A stretch of 22,613 bases of DNA. It comes from DASVTR01 sp033855775 (GTDB lineage Bacteria > Acidobacteriota > Blastocatellia > Pyrinomonadales > Pyrinomonadaceae). The stretch lies in the NCBI GenBank assembly GCA_033855775.1, contig JAWVFT010000131.1:1-22613 (forward strand), read 5' to 3'. Below the pieces are notes generated by a model. It made no database searches. It was not told the DNA's origin and saw only the letters and a program-made list of their open reading frames with translations. Below are positions 1 to 7,427 of the stretch, in pieces. The first letter of the stretch is position 1. Each line of letters opens with the position of its first letter. The translations under genes and the position numbers were made by a program.

Positions 1-173
1 CAGCAAGCAGCGAGTAAAGAGCAAAGACGGATTCTAACTTGTCGCCTTGCCACTTGTCACATCCATGCGGAGCTTAGCCGGAGCAGTTAATCTTCCTCTT
101 TTAAGGCTCCGACTACTCTTACTCGTCACTCGTCACTTGTCACTCGTCACTGAACTTGTTAGTATCCGCGCCA
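1..173 (+). promoter_or_regulatory. Leader region upstream of pyrR with short tandem repeats
   Basis: This stretch holds no convincing gene. Positions 121-150 are a tandem run of a 7-base unit of the form CTCGTCA/CTTGTCA. A possible 6-bp stem pairs CGGAGC near 80-85 with GCTCCG near 107-112, and there is a second CGGAGC copy a few bases upstream. No T-tract follows, so it does not look like an intrinsic terminator. It may carry the promoter and leader of the pyr genes, but I see no clear -35/-10 pair. Confidence 0.35.
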
Positions 174-743
174 ATGGATTTTGTGGAGAAAGCGCGAATC
201 ATGGACGGGGCGCGAATCAACCGCGCGCTGTCAAGGCTGGCCTCCGAGATTGTCGAGGAGAATCACGGCGCGGATGATTTATATCTGGTCGGCATCCGCA
301 GGCGCGGCGTGCCTCTGGCCGAGCGGATGGCAGACAAGATTGCAGACCTCGAAGGCGAGCGGCCTCCGGTCGGCATTCTCGACATCACGCTCTATCGCGA
401 CGACCTTTCGACGGTCGGGGCCAATCCGGTCGTCAATCGCACGGAGCTTCCCGGCGACATAGAGAATCGCAACATCGTCTTGATTGACGACGTGCTCTAT
501 ACGGGGCGCACGATTCGCGCGGCCCTGGACCAGTTGATTGACTTTGGCCGCCCGCGCCGCGTCCAACTCGCCGTCCTGATTGACCGCGGCAAAGAGCACC
601 GCGAGTTGCCGATTCAAGCCGACTACATCGGCAAAATCGTGCCGACGAAAAAGAGCGAGATTATCAAAGTCATGCTCGCCGATTTTGACGAGGAAGAGGG
701 CGTCGCCATCGTTGAGCGACCGGCAACGGAAACGACTTCTTGA
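174..743 (+). CDS. pyrR: Bifunctional pyr operon regulator / uracil phosphoribosyltransferase PyrR
   Basis: PyrR senses UMP/UTP and regulates pyrimidine genes, usually by binding leader RNA; many homologues also convert uracil plus PRPP to UMP. The 189-residue product has the family landmarks in order: an N-terminal KARIMDGARINRAL segment, DITLYRDDLS, the PRPP-binding loop VLIDDVLYTGRTIRA, and RELPIQADYIGK. The DRG-HRELPI junction carries two extra residues (DRGKEHRELPI) compared with the Bacillus form as I remember it. I chose ATG 174 because it reproduces the usual N-terminal length; TTG 156 and ATG 201 are alternatives, and no start has a strong ribosome binding site. It is followed at once by an intrinsic terminator and then pyrB, which fits a regulator encoded at the head of its own target cluster. 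Confidence 0.93.
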   Translation: MDFVEKARIMDGARINRALSRLASEIVEENHGADDLYLVGIRRRGVPLAERMADKIADLEGERPPVGILDITLYRDDLSTVGANPVVNRTELPGDIENRNIVLIDDVLYTGRTIRAALDQLIDFGRPRRVQLAVLIDRGKEHRELPIQADYIGKIVPTKKSEIIKVMLADFDEEEGVAIVERPATETTS

Positions 744-744
744 G

Positions 745-770
745 AGCGGCCAGCAGTGGCCGCTTTTTTT
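745..770 (+). terminator. Intrinsic terminator/attenuator between pyrR and pyrB
   Basis: A perfect 8-bp GC-rich stem, AGCGGCCA (745-752) with TGGCCGCT (757-764), encloses a GCAG loop and runs into a seven-T tract (764-770). It begins two bases after the pyrR stop codon. It either ends a monocistronic pyrR transcript or acts as an attenuator limiting readthrough into pyrB. No competing antiterminator is obvious. Confidence 0.85.
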
Positions 771-833
771 GTATCGTGAGTTAATAACTGACGAGCGACA
801 GATGACCGACTGCTCACTACTGACGACTCTTTT

Positions 834-1778
834 ATGAGCACAACTTTCGCGCGCAAAGACCTGCTCGGCATACGCGAACTCTCGCCCGCGGAGATAACGC
901 ACGTGCTCGACACCGCGGACTCTTTCCGCGACATTTCGCGGCGCGAGATAAAGAAGGTTCCGGCCCTGCGCGGGCGCACGGTCATCAATCTCTTCTTCGA
1001 GCCTTCGACGCGCACCCGCACCTCCTTCGAGATTGCGGCCAAGCGCCTGTCAGCCGACGCCATCAACATCAGCGCTTCGACTTCGAGCGTGACCAAAGGC
1101 GAGACGCTGCTCGACACGGCGCGCAACCTCGAAGCGATGTCGCCCGATTGCATCGTCATCCGCCACAGTTGCGCCGGGGCGCCGCATCAACTCGCGCGCG
1201 TCTGTCGCGCCGGAATCATCAACGCAGGCGACGGCGCGCACGAACACCCGACGCAAGCCTTGCTCGATGCCATGACCATCCGCGAGCGCAAGGGGCGCAT
1301 CAGCGGCCTGCGCGTCGCCATCATCGGCGACATACTGCATTCGCGCGTCGCGCGCTCGAACATACATCTGCTGACCAAGCTCGGCGCGACCGTGCGCGTC
1401 GCGGGGCCGGGAACGCTCGTGCCAAAGGAGTTTGGTGAACTGGTCGCGGAAGGCGTCGTCGTCGAGCCGCGCATTGAAGACGCGATAGAGGGCGCAGATG
1501 TGGTGATGATTCTGCGCATCCAGCGCGAGCGGCAGGGCGCGGCCTTCTTTCCTTCGATGCGCGAATACGCAGTCCACTACGGCTTGAGCCTCAAGCAGCT
1601 TGAGCGCGCCGACAAGGACGCCATCGTCATGCATCCGGGGCCGATGAATCGCGGCATCGAAATCGCGTCGGACGTGGCGGACGGCTCGCGCTCTTTGATA
1701 CTGGATCAAGTCTCGAACGGCCTCGCGGTGCGGATGGCGATTCTTTACCTGCTGGCCGGAGGCGCGGACAAAGGATGA
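834..1778 (+). CDS. pyrB: Aspartate carbamoyltransferase catalytic subunit PyrB
   Basis: PyrB condenses carbamoyl phosphate with aspartate, the committed step of pyrimidine synthesis, in the cytoplasm. The 314-residue product has the usual length. It shows the carbamoyl-phosphate loop FFEPSTRTRTSF (STRT near residues 58-61), the swinging-loop lysine in SSVTKGETLLDT, the HPTQALLDAMTI segment and HPGPMNRG near the C terminus. There is no pyrI-like regulatory subunit beside it. ATG 834 lacks a clear Shine-Dalgarno sequence. It lies about 90 bases after pyrR, with a terminator between them, and 68 bases before pyrC. Confidence 0.96.
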   Translation: MSTTFARKDLLGIRELSPAEITHVLDTADSFRDISRREIKKVPALRGRTVINLFFEPSTRTRTSFEIAAKRLSADAINISASTSSVTKGETLLDTARNLEAMSPDCIVIRHSCAGAPHQLARVCRAGIINAGDGAHEHPTQALLDAMTIRERKGRISGLRVAIIGDILHSRVARSNIHLLTKLGATVRVAGPGTLVPKEFGELVAEGVVVEPRIEDAIEGADVVMILRIQRERQGAAFFPSMREYAVHYGLSLKQLERADKDAIVMHPGPMNRGIEIASDVADGSRSLILDQVSNGLAVRMAILYLLAGGADKG

Positions 1779-1846
1779 ACGCGAGAGAGCGCGATGACGG
1801 GCGAGCTTTGACGGATGACTTCGTTGAGTCAAGGAAACGATAACGG

Positions 1847-3181
1847 ATGAGACTGTTGATTGCGAACGGCTATGTCGTTGACCCTGCTGAGGGGCAGAAC
1901 AGCGGGCAGAACCTGCTGCTTGAAGATGGCCGTGTCGCGGGCTTTTTAAGCCGCGCGGAGGGCGTTCCCGAAGGGGCTGAGGTGTTGGATGCGAAGGGCC
2001 TCGTCGTCGCGCCGGGCTTCATAGACTTGCACACGCACCTGCGCGAACCCGGACAGGAATACAAAGAGACGATTGCGTCGGGCGCGGCGGCGGCGGTGGC
2101 GGGCGGTTGGACGAGCATCTGCGCGATGCCCAACACAGACCCCGTAAACGATAGCCCCGCGGTCACGCGCTTCATCATAGAGCAGGCCGGGCGAGCGCAG
2201 TTAGCCAACGTCTTTCCCGTCGGCTCAATCACGAAGAGTTCGAGCGGGACGGAACTCTCAGAGATGGGCGAGATGAAGCGCGCAGGCATTGTGGCCGTGA
2301 CGGACGACGGGCGGCCTGTGCCGAGCGCAGGCATGATGCGCCGCGCGATGGAGTACGCGAGCGGGTTCGGCTTGACGGTTGTTGACCACTGCGAAGACCG
2401 CTCGCTCGTCGCGGGCGGCGTGATGCACGAAGGCCACTGGTCTTTGTTGCTCGGCTTGCGCGGGATGCCCGCTGCGGCTGAAGAGTTGGACGCGGTGCGC
2501 GATTGCCTACTGGCGGAGTTGACGGGAGCGCGCGTGCATATCGCGCACATCTCTACGAAGGGCGCGATTGACGCCGTGCGTCGAGCCAAAGAGCGCGGCC
2601 TCCCTGTGACGTGCGAAGTCGCGCCGCATCACTTCGCTTTGACGGACGCGGACGTTGAGGGCTACGACACGAACATGAAGATGAGTCCGCCCCTGCGGAG
2701 CAGCGAGCACGTCGAAGCCATCATGGCTGCCCTCGCGGACGGCACGATAGACGCGATTGCGACCGACCACGCCCCGCATCATCGCGACGAAAAAGATTTG
2801 GAGTTCGACAACGCGCCCTTCGGCATCACAGGCTTGGAGACGGCCATCGGCCTCGCGCTTGACCGCCTCGTCCATCCCGGCGTCATCAGCCTTGAGCGTC
2901 TTGTGGAATTGTGCTCGGTCAATCCGGCGCGGATTTTCAACCTTGAGAATCGAGGCACGCTCCGCAAAGGGGCTTGGGGCGACGTGACTATCCTTGACCC
3001 CGAACTGCTCTGGACGTTCGACGCCTCGCGCTCGAAATCCAAAAGCCGCAATACGCCCTTCGACGGCCTACAGATGCGCGGCGCGGCGGTCGCCACCATC
3101 GTCGGCGGGCGCGTCCTCTATCGCCACCCCGAATACGAACGCCTGACAGCAGAGAAGAGAAGCGAGACGATTGTGAAGTAA
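1847..3181 (+). CDS. pyrC: Dihydroorotase PyrC (class I type)
   Basis: Dihydroorotase cyclises N-carbamoyl-aspartate to dihydroorotate, the step after PyrB. The 444-residue product is an amidohydrolase of the longer class I type. It has the metal-binding GFIDLHTHLREPG motif (His-62 and His-64), the AMPNTDP segment, the TDDGRPV segment and ATDHAPHH near residue 306, which carries the catalytic Asp. ATG 1847 follows AAGGAA (1831-1836) at a spacing of ten. With pyrR and pyrB it forms a short pyrimidine cluster; no carA/carB or pyrD is in the window. Confidence 0.96.
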   Translation: MRLLIANGYVVDPAEGQNSGQNLLLEDGRVAGFLSRAEGVPEGAEVLDAKGLVVAPGFIDLHTHLREPGQEYKETIASGAAAAVAGGWTSICAMPNTDPVNDSPAVTRFIIEQAGRAQLANVFPVGSITKSSSGTELSEMGEMKRAGIVAVTDDGRPVPSAGMMRRAMEYASGFGLTVVDHCEDRSLVAGGVMHEGHWSLLLGLRGMPAAAEELDAVRDCLLAELTGARVHIAHISTKGAIDAVRRAKERGLPVTCEVAPHHFALTDADVEGYDTNMKMSPPLRSSEHVEAIMAALADGTIDAIATDHAPHHRDEKDLEFDNAPFGITGLETAIGLALDRLVHPGVISLERLVELCSVNPARIFNLENRGTLRKGAWGDVTILDPELLWTFDASRSKSKSRNTPFDGLQMRGAAVATIVGGRVLYRHPEYERLTAEKRSETIVK

Positions 3182-3520
3182 AGTAGCGCCATCATTCCGC
3201 GCACAGTCAACCTCATCTTGAAGACCTAAAAAAGCGCATGCGCTACCCGAATTAGTATAAAAGAAGCCACGCTCCAAATTTTAGATTGATTGCGCGCAGT
3301 CGCAAGAGCAAGCTGTTAGACCTTTAGTCATCTTAGGCTGCGAGCGACAAAAGCTCTCTCCTTCCTTTAAATCTTTATAGCTTGATTTTGCGTTCCTGAA
3401 GAATTGGCGGCGCGCGCAGCTTCGCTGACGGATAAGCTTCAATGGTCTGGCATGCAACATGCTAGGGAAGTGTGCGTGATGCTGATTGTTCAGCATTACG
3501 ACATGACGGAGATTCTGAGT
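3182..3520. other. Intergenic region after pyrC
   Basis: About 340 bases, AT-richer than the pyr genes, without a convincing gene. It includes the 12-base palindrome AGCGCATGCGCT (3233-3244) next to an A-rich run. GCGCTAC in that palindrome can also pair with GTAGCGC just after the pyrC stop. Neither makes a classic terminator. An open frame extends back to 3404, but its upstream part lacks a ribosome binding site. Confidence 0.4.
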
Positions 3521-3934
3521 ATGAGTAAAGCAGTTAACAAAAAAGCGGCTCTCTATCCGAAGATGACTATTGGTGTGTTGGTTGAAACCTTAGAGCCGTC
3601 GCAAATCAAGACCGTAGTGACCGTTAGCGTAACATTCATTGTGGCCGTGTTCTTCCTTGGTGGTTGGATGGTGAGAAATAGCTATGAATGGGAGAAGCAG
3701 GCGCATATAGTCAGCGATGAACTCAAGGGATTGAAATTTTATAGGGAGCTTGAAGAGAATCAGCGAAAGCTGCAAAACGCCGAAGCCGAAATAGAGAGTC
3801 TGAAGAGACAGAACGAGCAGGTGCGGAATCACCTTGATGTCAATGACACGGAGATTACGACAACCCGCAGACTGCCCCGCAAAGATCCTGCGATAATCAT
3901 AGTCGTTACCAAACGGCCCCGTAAGTTTTTCTAA
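3521..3934 (+). CDS. Hypothetical single-pass membrane protein with coiled coil
   Basis: I do not recognise a family. The 137-residue product has about 25 cytoplasmic-type residues, then one membrane segment (VTVSVTFIVAVFFLGGWMV), then a heptad-patterned helix rich in E, K, Q and L (about residues 65-105), and a short basic tail. It could be a membrane-anchored scaffold or dimerising protein, but this is only structural inference. ATG 3521 is chosen because GGAG (3508-3511) lies nine bases upstream; the same frame is open to 3404. Base composition is visibly AT-richer than in neighbouring housekeeping genes, which suggests recent acquisition or relaxed selection. Confidence 0.6.
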   Translation: MSKAVNKKAALYPKMTIGVLVETLEPSQIKTVVTVSVTFIVAVFFLGGWMVRNSYEWEKQAHIVSDELKGLKFYRELEENQRKLQNAEAEIESLKRQNEQVRNHLDVNDTEITTTRRLPRKDPAIIIVVTKRPRKFF

Positions 3935-3969
3935 CCACGCGAACTGGCTGATAATCAAGTTGCGGTTAG

Positions 3970-4311
3970 TTAAGACTTGCCGTTGCGCCCTTCGCTCATA
4001 AAACGCTCAAGCACGCCGATGAATGCTTCCAGCTTTTCCTCCGTGTGCCTGTGAGTCTCGGACACCACGGCGACAACTTCATACATCTGCTCCTGCGCTT
4101 TCAACATCCGCGCTTGAGCTTCGGACATCCGCGCTTGAGATTCGGCCAACGCGCTCAGGCTGGCTTGTGTCTGAATCTGTGCATCCTCCAAACGGGCGAT
4201 TCTTTCTTCGTTTTGCGCGAATCTTTCTTCGGCTTTCTGCTGGCTGGCGGTCAGGCGTGCCTGATGCTCAAGGATGAAATCAACTTTGCGCTGCCATTCT
4301 TCTTCCGACAT
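3970..4311 (-). CDS. Hypothetical coiled-coil protein
   Basis: The 113-residue product starts MSEEEWQRKVDFILEHQARL and is almost entirely helical, with repeated A, E, Q, R and M heptads (for example ARMSEAQARMLKAQEQM). It ends in a short EAFIGVLERFMSEG segment. Similar small MSEEEWQRKV-type proteins occur, as I recall, in several environmental bacteria without assigned function. There is no signal peptide or membrane segment. The start is supported by GAGG (plus-strand 4320-4323) eight bases upstream on the minus strand. It converges with the membrane coiled-coil gene that ends at 3934. Confidence 0.75.
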   Translation of the reverse strand: MSEEEWQRKVDFILEHQARLTASQQKAEERFAQNEERIARLEDAQIQTQASLSALAESQARMSEAQARMLKAQEQMYEVVAVVSETHRHTEEKLEAFIGVLERFMSEGRNGKS

Positions 4312-4437
4312 GATGTTGACCTCTGCTGTTGATTAAACTAGCGGAGCCATTATAACCGAGCGACGAACGTTGGACGAGACTGAAAGCTTCGCGCCGCAGT
4401 CCCGGCTTAAACGGGCAATGAGTTGTCCGCGGCGTCT

Positions 4438-4710
4438 TCATGAGCAAGTCGAGCCGGCGGGCTTAGCAATCTTCCAGAAAGCCAATTCAACGTAACGCAG
4501 CGGCGTATAGAAAGCCGCGATGGCCGCCAGCGTGCCGTCCATCTTAGCGTCCCCCGCGTCAACATCATGAAAAGAGCATTTCCCGTCCACGCTCGCCGTA
4601 TAGTGAACAATCCGCCGGTTGACCCTGCACACAGCATAGCCGACGCAATAGAGCAACAGCACGGAGCTTAAGACGAGTATGAGACGACGATTTAGTTTTA
4701 TCTTAGTCAT
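4438..4710 (-). CDS. Hypothetical small membrane-anchored protein
   Basis: The roughly 90-residue product begins MTKIKLNRRLILVLSSVLLL and has one N-terminal hydrophobic segment that could be an uncleaved anchor. A short extracytoplasmic part with several Cys residues follows. The tail pattern FYTPLRYVELAFWKI (an aromatic P-L-R-x-x-E-x-x-x-W arrangement) resembles small membrane proteins I have seen in planctomycetes and related bacteria, but no function is known. The start could lie ten codons upstream (4740). Ribosome binding sites are weak for both, so the gene is plausible rather than certain. Confidence 0.5.
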   Translation of the reverse strand: MTKIKLNRRLILVLSSVLLLYCVGYAVCRVNRRIVHYTASVDGKCSFHDVDAGDAKMDGTLAAIAAFYTPLRYVELAFWKIAKPAGSTCS

Positions 4711-4868
4711 TATGCAGAAGAAACGCCGCGCGAGCCGCAACTGTCATAGCAAGGCTTCGATGAAAAAGTCCACCTTGACGTTGCGAGGGGTTTGGCATAG
4801 GGTTAGGCCGCGATTCAAGAGACTGATTGAGCCGGAGCCTGCCGGTTCACGCTTATCAAACCTCGTCA

Positions 4869-4906
4869 CCTCGCGTTTCCTTTAGAACCTCGCGGTTTCC
4901 TTAGAG
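4869..4906. repeat. Two-copy 19-base tandem repeat
   Basis: Two adjacent 19-base units (4869-4887 and 4888-4906) share the pattern CCTCGCG-TTTCC-TTAGA with small differences. They lie in the otherwise featureless 4711-4990 interval upstream of the jelly-roll gene. No promoter is obvious there. Confidence 0.6.
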
Positions 4907-4990
4907 CCTTGCATCTCAGTTCTTTGGCGTCGCCGTTCAGTTTCGCAGGCGCCTCTCAACATGCTTATCCAACTAAGGAGAAAAAAGACC

Positions 4991-5641
4991 ATGACAATGA
5001 ATGCCTCAACACAAGCGCCAGCGCCGGGCGGGTGGACGCCGGTGTCTTACACAATCAAGGTGGACAAGCCATGGAACGTGCCTTTGGCCGAGCGATATAC
5101 TTTGTCGGACGGGACGCATCACCTATGGGTGAAAAGCACAGACCAGCCGTACAATCAGCCGCCGTATCCGCATAATCACAAGACACTGCCGCGCACGGAG
5201 CAACGGTTCTGGCTTGATGACCAGGAGTATTACACCTCCGGGCAGTGGAAATACGAATCGCAGATGAAGGCGCCGCAGGGGTCAAGCGGAATGTGTCTCA
5301 TGCAAATCCACACGGGAATGGATGACGAGGCGAAGTTCGGCTCGACGGCGTTCATGTTGTTCTGGCAAGAAGCGCATGGCGGGTCACTGAACTACTATGA
5401 TGAAAAGGTTCTGGCGACGGATCTGACGGGGAAATGGTTTGACCTGCAAGTGCTACATACTCTACCCGCGCATACCGTGGCGGTGGCGCTCAACGGCCAA
5501 CTGATATGGTCTGGCCAGCAGTATAAGAAAAGCGCTGGCGCGAAGAGCTACTTTATGAAGGACGGTGTGTATATGCAGGAGGGCGGCAGCCCGACGATGG
5601 AGGTGTCTATCAAGAGCATCAAGTTCTCGCAGCAGCCATAA
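4991..5641 (+). CDS. Alginate-lyase-2/citrate-binding-like jelly-roll protein
   Basis: The 216-residue product looks like a concanavalin-type beta jelly roll. Three short motifs appear in the order expected for the PL7-like fold: PRTEQR (like RTELR), LMQIH (like QIH) and YFMKDGVYMQ (like YFKAGVYNQ). The spacing, plus DKPWNVPLAERY and WFDLQVLH, also resembles plant citrate-binding proteins and glucuronan-lyase-like proteins from memory. It may bind or cleave an acidic polysaccharide. There is no signal peptide, which is odd for such an enzyme. ATG 4991 follows AAGGAG (4975-4980) at a spacing of ten, which decides the start over the upstream ATG 4961. Substrate and catalytic activity are not established. 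Confidence 0.75.
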   Translation: MTMNASTQAPAPGGWTPVSYTIKVDKPWNVPLAERYTLSDGTHHLWVKSTDQPYNQPPYPHNHKTLPRTEQRFWLDDQEYYTSGQWKYESQMKAPQGSSGMCLMQIHTGMDDEAKFGSTAFMLFWQEAHGGSLNYYDEKVLATDLTGKWFDLQVLHTLPAHTVAVALNGQLIWSGQQYKKSAGAKSYFMKDGVYMQEGGSPTMEVSIKSIKFSQQP

Positions 5642-5695
5642 AGGGACACGTCCGCCAGCCCGCAGCCAGGTGGCGGCCTCCAATCCAGCATCTCT

Positions 5696-5878
5696 TTGGG
5701 CTTGCTCAGCATTTTTGTGGTTGAGCGCTTTCTTGACACCAGCAGCACGGCTTCCTTCGTCGTCGAGTACGAGGGCGCGGACGGCGGCAAGACCGCTCAC
5801 TACATGCTGCGTTGGGTCAACTCGCGCAAAGAGAAAGGGCCTTGGAGCCAGACCGTCAGCGCGACCATCACCGCTTGA
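5696..5878 (+). pseudogene. Relic of a C-terminal Trp-rich fibronectin-like domain
   Basis: An open stretch ends in HYMLRWVNSRKEKGPWSQTV and then SATITA before the stop. This type of ending (YxxRWVxxRGExGPWS-x-VSA) is, from memory, the conserved C terminus of a longer family in this bacterial group. Here only about 50 residues remain, with a TTG as the only start, no ribosome binding site, and no in-frame continuation upstream. I read it as the 3' remnant of a decayed gene. A tiny functional gene is the less likely alternative. Confidence 0.5.
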
Positions 5879-5980
5879 GATGTTGATTGATTTTGATGGC
5901 TAAGCGTTAAAGAGAAGTTAGAGAATTGAAAGGAGAGAAAGGCTGGCTGACAAAAGAAACCCGCTCACTTAAAAGAGAAA

Positions 5981-6008
5981 CCCGCTGCGCTCTCCCCTTC
6001 GCAGCGGG
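5981..6008. repeat. Hairpin with CTCTCCCC loop, copy 1
   Basis: A perfect 8-bp stem, CCCGCTGC (5981-5988) with GCAGCGGG (6001-6008), surrounds a 12-base loop containing GCTCTCCCCTTC. A second hairpin at 6071-6112 has the same loop sequence on a different stem. Confidence 0.75.
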
Positions 6009-6019
6009 CCTCTCTTACT

Positions 6020-6051
6020 GGTCGCTCACTTACGTAGTGACAGGGGCGACC
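6020..6051. repeat. Bulged inverted repeat
   Basis: GGTCGC (6020-6025) pairs with GCGACC (6046-6051), and TCACT (6026-6030) with AGTGA (6036-6040), leaving a five-base bulge on one side. It is the second element in the hairpin cluster. Confidence 0.55.
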
Positions 6052-6070
6052 GAGCCTTGTTAGATTTTGT

Positions 6071-6112
6071 AGGAAGCCCGCTCGCGCTCTCCCCTTCGCT
6101 TGCGGGCTTCCT
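6071..6112. repeat. Hairpin with CTCTCCCC loop, copy 2
   Basis: A perfect 11-bp stem, AGGAAGCCCGC (6071-6081) with GCGGGCTTCCT (6102-6112), surrounds 20 bases that again contain GCGCTCTCCCCTTCGC. It may act as a bidirectional terminator for the convergent transcription here, but there is no T-tract. Confidence 0.75.
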
Positions 6113-6118
6113 CCGTAC

Positions 6119-6139
6119 CGGCAGCCCGTTCGGCTGCCG
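6119..6139. terminator. Hairpin downstream of the minus-strand glycine-zipper gene
   Basis: A perfect 8-bp stem, CGGCAGCC (6119-6126) with GGCTGCCG (6132-6139), has a 5-base loop. It lies 14 bases beyond the stop codon of the minus-strand gene ending at 6154. It could end that transcript, although no U-run follows. The same GGCAGCC/GGCTGCC stem recurs at 7356-7376. Confidence 0.55.
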
Positions 6140-6153
6140 ATGTCGTGATAGAC

Positions 6154-6882
6154 TTAGCGGACGTTCGCCGCTGGTAGCGAGATGCTGCGGTTCAGTATCA
6201 CGCCAAACTCCGTTCCGGGCTTGACCTCAGCCTCTTTGCCCTTAGAGAAGACAGACCCGGCCACGCCAAGCCCGCCGCCCACAATCGCTCCGATGCCTGC
6301 GCCCTTGCCGCCGCCCGCGATGGCTCCGATTAAAGCTCCCGTCGCCGCTCCGCCGCCGATGAAGACCACGTTACGCTTGGTCGAAGAGCGACCCGAAACG
6401 CGTCCCTCCACATCGTAGTTGCTGTTCTGCCCGGTCACGTCCGTCAACGAGCCGCTGATGGCGCGAGCCGTGCCGCTCGGTAGTTGCAACGAGACGAACT
6501 CGACGCCGAGCGTGCCTGCCTTGCTCTTGCGCTCAGCGCGCTTCACAGATGTCACGCGGCCAGTAACCGTGCTGCCCGCCGGAATCACTTCGCGCCCGCC
6601 AGCGTACACGGGGTCAACCACTGTCGTCCTGAAGCGGTCGCCGATGCGCGCGTTGCCCGAACTGATGGTGTCTTCCATCCTGACGCGAATCGTTTGATTG
6701 GTCGCAACCGTGTAGTAAGCCGGAGACGGCGGCGTCACAACCCTCACGGGCGTGCCGAGGCGCGGCCTGCGACGCGTGCGACGCGTCTGCGCGAAAGACG
6801 GAATCACACTGCCCGCCACGAGCGCAATCAATACCAGAAAACTTAGCGCTCCCTGCGCCAGCCTGTTGTTCTTTGTCGTCAT
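6154..6882 (-). CDS. Exported glycine-zipper protein
   Basis: The 242-residue product begins with a signal peptide (MTTKNNRLAQGALSFLVLIA, cleavage likely after SFAQ near residue 32). An Arg-rich linker follows, then a beta-rich central domain with IRVRMEDTISSGNARIGDRF and EVIPAGSTVTGRVTSV. That pattern resembles domains seen in TrbI-type or envelope-associated proteins. A long glycine zipper follows (GGAATGALIGAIAGGG and GAGIGAIVGGGLG), which could insert in or lie along a membrane. It ends in GTEFGVILNRSISL. ATG 6882 is chosen over the longer frame to 6957 because GGAGGG lies about eight bases upstream and the signal peptide starts there. It is likely periplasmic or outer-membrane associated; function unknown. 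Confidence 0.8.
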   Translation of the reverse strand: MTTKNNRLAQGALSFLVLIALVAGSVIPSFAQTRRTRRRPRLGTPVRVVTPPSPAYYTVATNQTIRVRMEDTISSGNARIGDRFRTTVVDPVYAGGREVIPAGSTVTGRVTSVKRAERKSKAGTLGVEFVSLQLPSGTARAISGSLTDVTGQNSNYDVEGRVSGRSSTKRNVVFIGGGAATGALIGAIAGGGKGAGIGAIVGGGLGVAGSVFSKGKEAEVKPGTEFGVILNRSISLPAANVR

Positions 6883-7427
6883 CAACTGTTCCCTCCAATG
6901 AGTCGGCGCGTCGCTGTTCATCTCAAGATGTTTCGTCCAACGCGGCGAACTGTTCAATGCTTCAGCAATGACCGTGCCACTGCGGAGCGTCGCCCGCAGT
7001 CACAGTTAAAGCGCTTTACTTTAGCGTTTTAACGAGGTTTCCGAACCTGGCGCCGGAGCGGGCGGCGGAATCGCCGTCAACCATGTGCGCCAGCGCGCGA
7101 TGGGGTTGCACGATATGGTGTGAGAGGGCTGGCAAGACCTCGCAGGCATTGATTCAAACCAGGCAGCGAGGTTGTCTACAGAAGTTCACAGAGGGCCGCT
7201 CACCCTGTCTCCTGTAGAAGACGAAAGCAAGGCCGTCAACCCTTAAATTCAAGCAATTTGGCGCAACAACCGAAACGGCACGACTGTTGCTAACCCGAGT
7301 ATGTCCACAGACGCGCGGACGTTGTTTGACTTAAACAGAGGTTTTCCCGATGCCCGGCAGCCATTTTCCGGCTGCCCCTTTCGAGAAACCGAAACCCTAT
7401 TTTTTTGAGAACGAGGAACAATACATC
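6883..7427. other. Non-coding interval with short inverted repeats
   Basis: About 545 bases without a convincing gene. Visible structure includes ACTGCGG/CCGCAGT near 6979-7000, the palindrome TAAAGCGCTTTA (7007-7018), TCTACAG/CTGTAGA arms about 32 bases apart near 7175-7220, and a hairpin GGCAGCC (7356-7362)/GGCTGCC (7370-7376). It must contain the promoter of the minus-strand glycine-zipper gene and probably that of the small membrane peptide at 7428, but I cannot place either with confidence. Confidence 0.5.

Noticed and set aside
47..150. PyrR RNA-binding loop in the pyrR leader
   Set aside because: ATCCATGCGGAG only loosely resembles the known anti-antiterminator consensus and no terminator follows in the leader.
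1050..1832. Minus-strand open frame opposite pyrB
   Set aside because: Antisense shadow of pyrB, His/Arg/Ala/Asp-rich without domains.
4679..4885. Small plus-strand open frame before the jelly-roll gene
   Set aside because: Basic, no ribosome binding site, overlaps the minus-strand small membrane gene and ends in the tandem repeat.
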